Shown: positions 63,965-64,000 of the stretch, in pieces | How positions within the stretch are numbered: position 1 is the first letter of the stretch | Layout of the letters: every line of letters starts with the position of its first letter | DNA from: Pelomonas sp. Root1237 | Lineage (GTDB): Bacteria > Pseudomonadota > Gammaproteobacteria > Burkholderiales > Burkholderiaceae_C | Length of the DNA: 64,000 nucleotides | Direction: 5' to 3' | Assembly (NCBI RefSeq): GCF_001425055.1 | Contig: NZ_LMDK01000001.1 | Span: 842,019-906,018 of the forward strand | Program-made: the position numbers and the translations under genes | Notes under the pieces: generated by a model | Databases searched by the model: none | What the model saw: the letters and a program-made list of their open reading frames with translations, nothing else | Told to the model about the DNA's origin: nothing

Positions 63965-63994
63965 AAAAAAGCGCCGCTGCTGCGGCGCTTTCTC
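63965..63994 (-). terminator. Rho-independent terminator of a gene beyond the right edge
   Basis: GCGCCGC (63971-63977) pairs with GCGGCGC (63982-63988) around TGCT, extended by AAA/TTT. On the minus strand the stem is followed by TTTTTT (63970-63965). It should end a leftward gene lying outside the window. On the plus strand the tail is TTTCTC, weaker. Confidence 0.8.
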
Positions 63995-64000
63995 ATTGCG

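Overview
The window is GC-rich (roughly two thirds G+C by eye) and densely coded on both strands, often with 4-base ATGA overlaps. It looks like a chromosomal segment of a betaproteobacterium of the order Burkholderiales, close to the Roseateles/Mitsuaria/Rubrivivax/Leptothrix group. The clues are a proteobacterial-type GshA beside AmtB, a Bug-family solute receptor, an exosortase-type PEP-CTERM protein, an S-adenosylhomocysteine riboswitch before ahcY, and small multi-hairpin intergenic repeats. The genus is inference. I see no rRNA, tRNA, CRISPR array, prophage or replication origin.

Layout. 1-12.9 kb: ammonium transporter (cut by the left edge), diguanylate cyclase, gshA, M13 peptidase, kup, an APC permease, a class II glutamine amidotransferase, benE and gshB. 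The two glutathione synthesis genes lie about 8 kb apart. 12.9-19.3 kb: a DUF885 protein, a metallophosphoesterase fused to a membrane domain, and a divergent FAD-monooxygenase / MarR / Bug-receptor group. 19.3-25.5 kb: a tightly overlapping set (TPR-zinc-peptidase-like protein, FUSC membrane protein, glutathione-dependent formaldehyde dehydrogenase), followed by a ~500-base palindromic repeat element. 25.5-32 kb: DUF1272, glutathione S-transferase, an NAD(P)-binding epimerase-like protein, a soluble lytic transglycosylase, a PEP-CTERM protein and a lipase-like hydrolase. 32-41.7 kb: two 5-formyltetrahydrofolate cyclo-ligase paralogues, a K+/H+ antiporter, LysE, LysR, a fatty-acid hydroxylase superfamily protein, a Xaa-Pro peptidase and several small DUF proteins.

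41.7-48.8 kb starts a carbohydrate region: a secreted GH74 xyloglucanase with a striking palindrome upstream, a low-molecular-weight tyrosine phosphatase, an acyltransferase, a TonB-dependent receptor and OmpW. 48.9-52.1 kb is a methyl-cycle operon (ahcY, tlyA, metF) led by an SAH riboswitch. 52-57 kb holds an AraC / aldo-keto reductase pair, an MFS exporter and an exported adenosine-deaminase-like enzyme. 57-63.5 kb is a glycosidase cluster (GH2, GH35, GH27). Between and around its intact genes lie fragments that read as remnants of other glycosidases, and then a truncated insertion-sequence end. The natural reading is a plant-hemicellulose (galactoxyloglucan-like) degradation locus that has been partly eroded.

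Themes: glutathione (gshA, gshB, GST, formaldehyde dehydrogenase), one-carbon and methyl metabolism (two cyclo-ligases, metF, ahcY), cation and ammonium transport (amtB, kup, K+/H+ antiporter), and hemicellulose breakdown.
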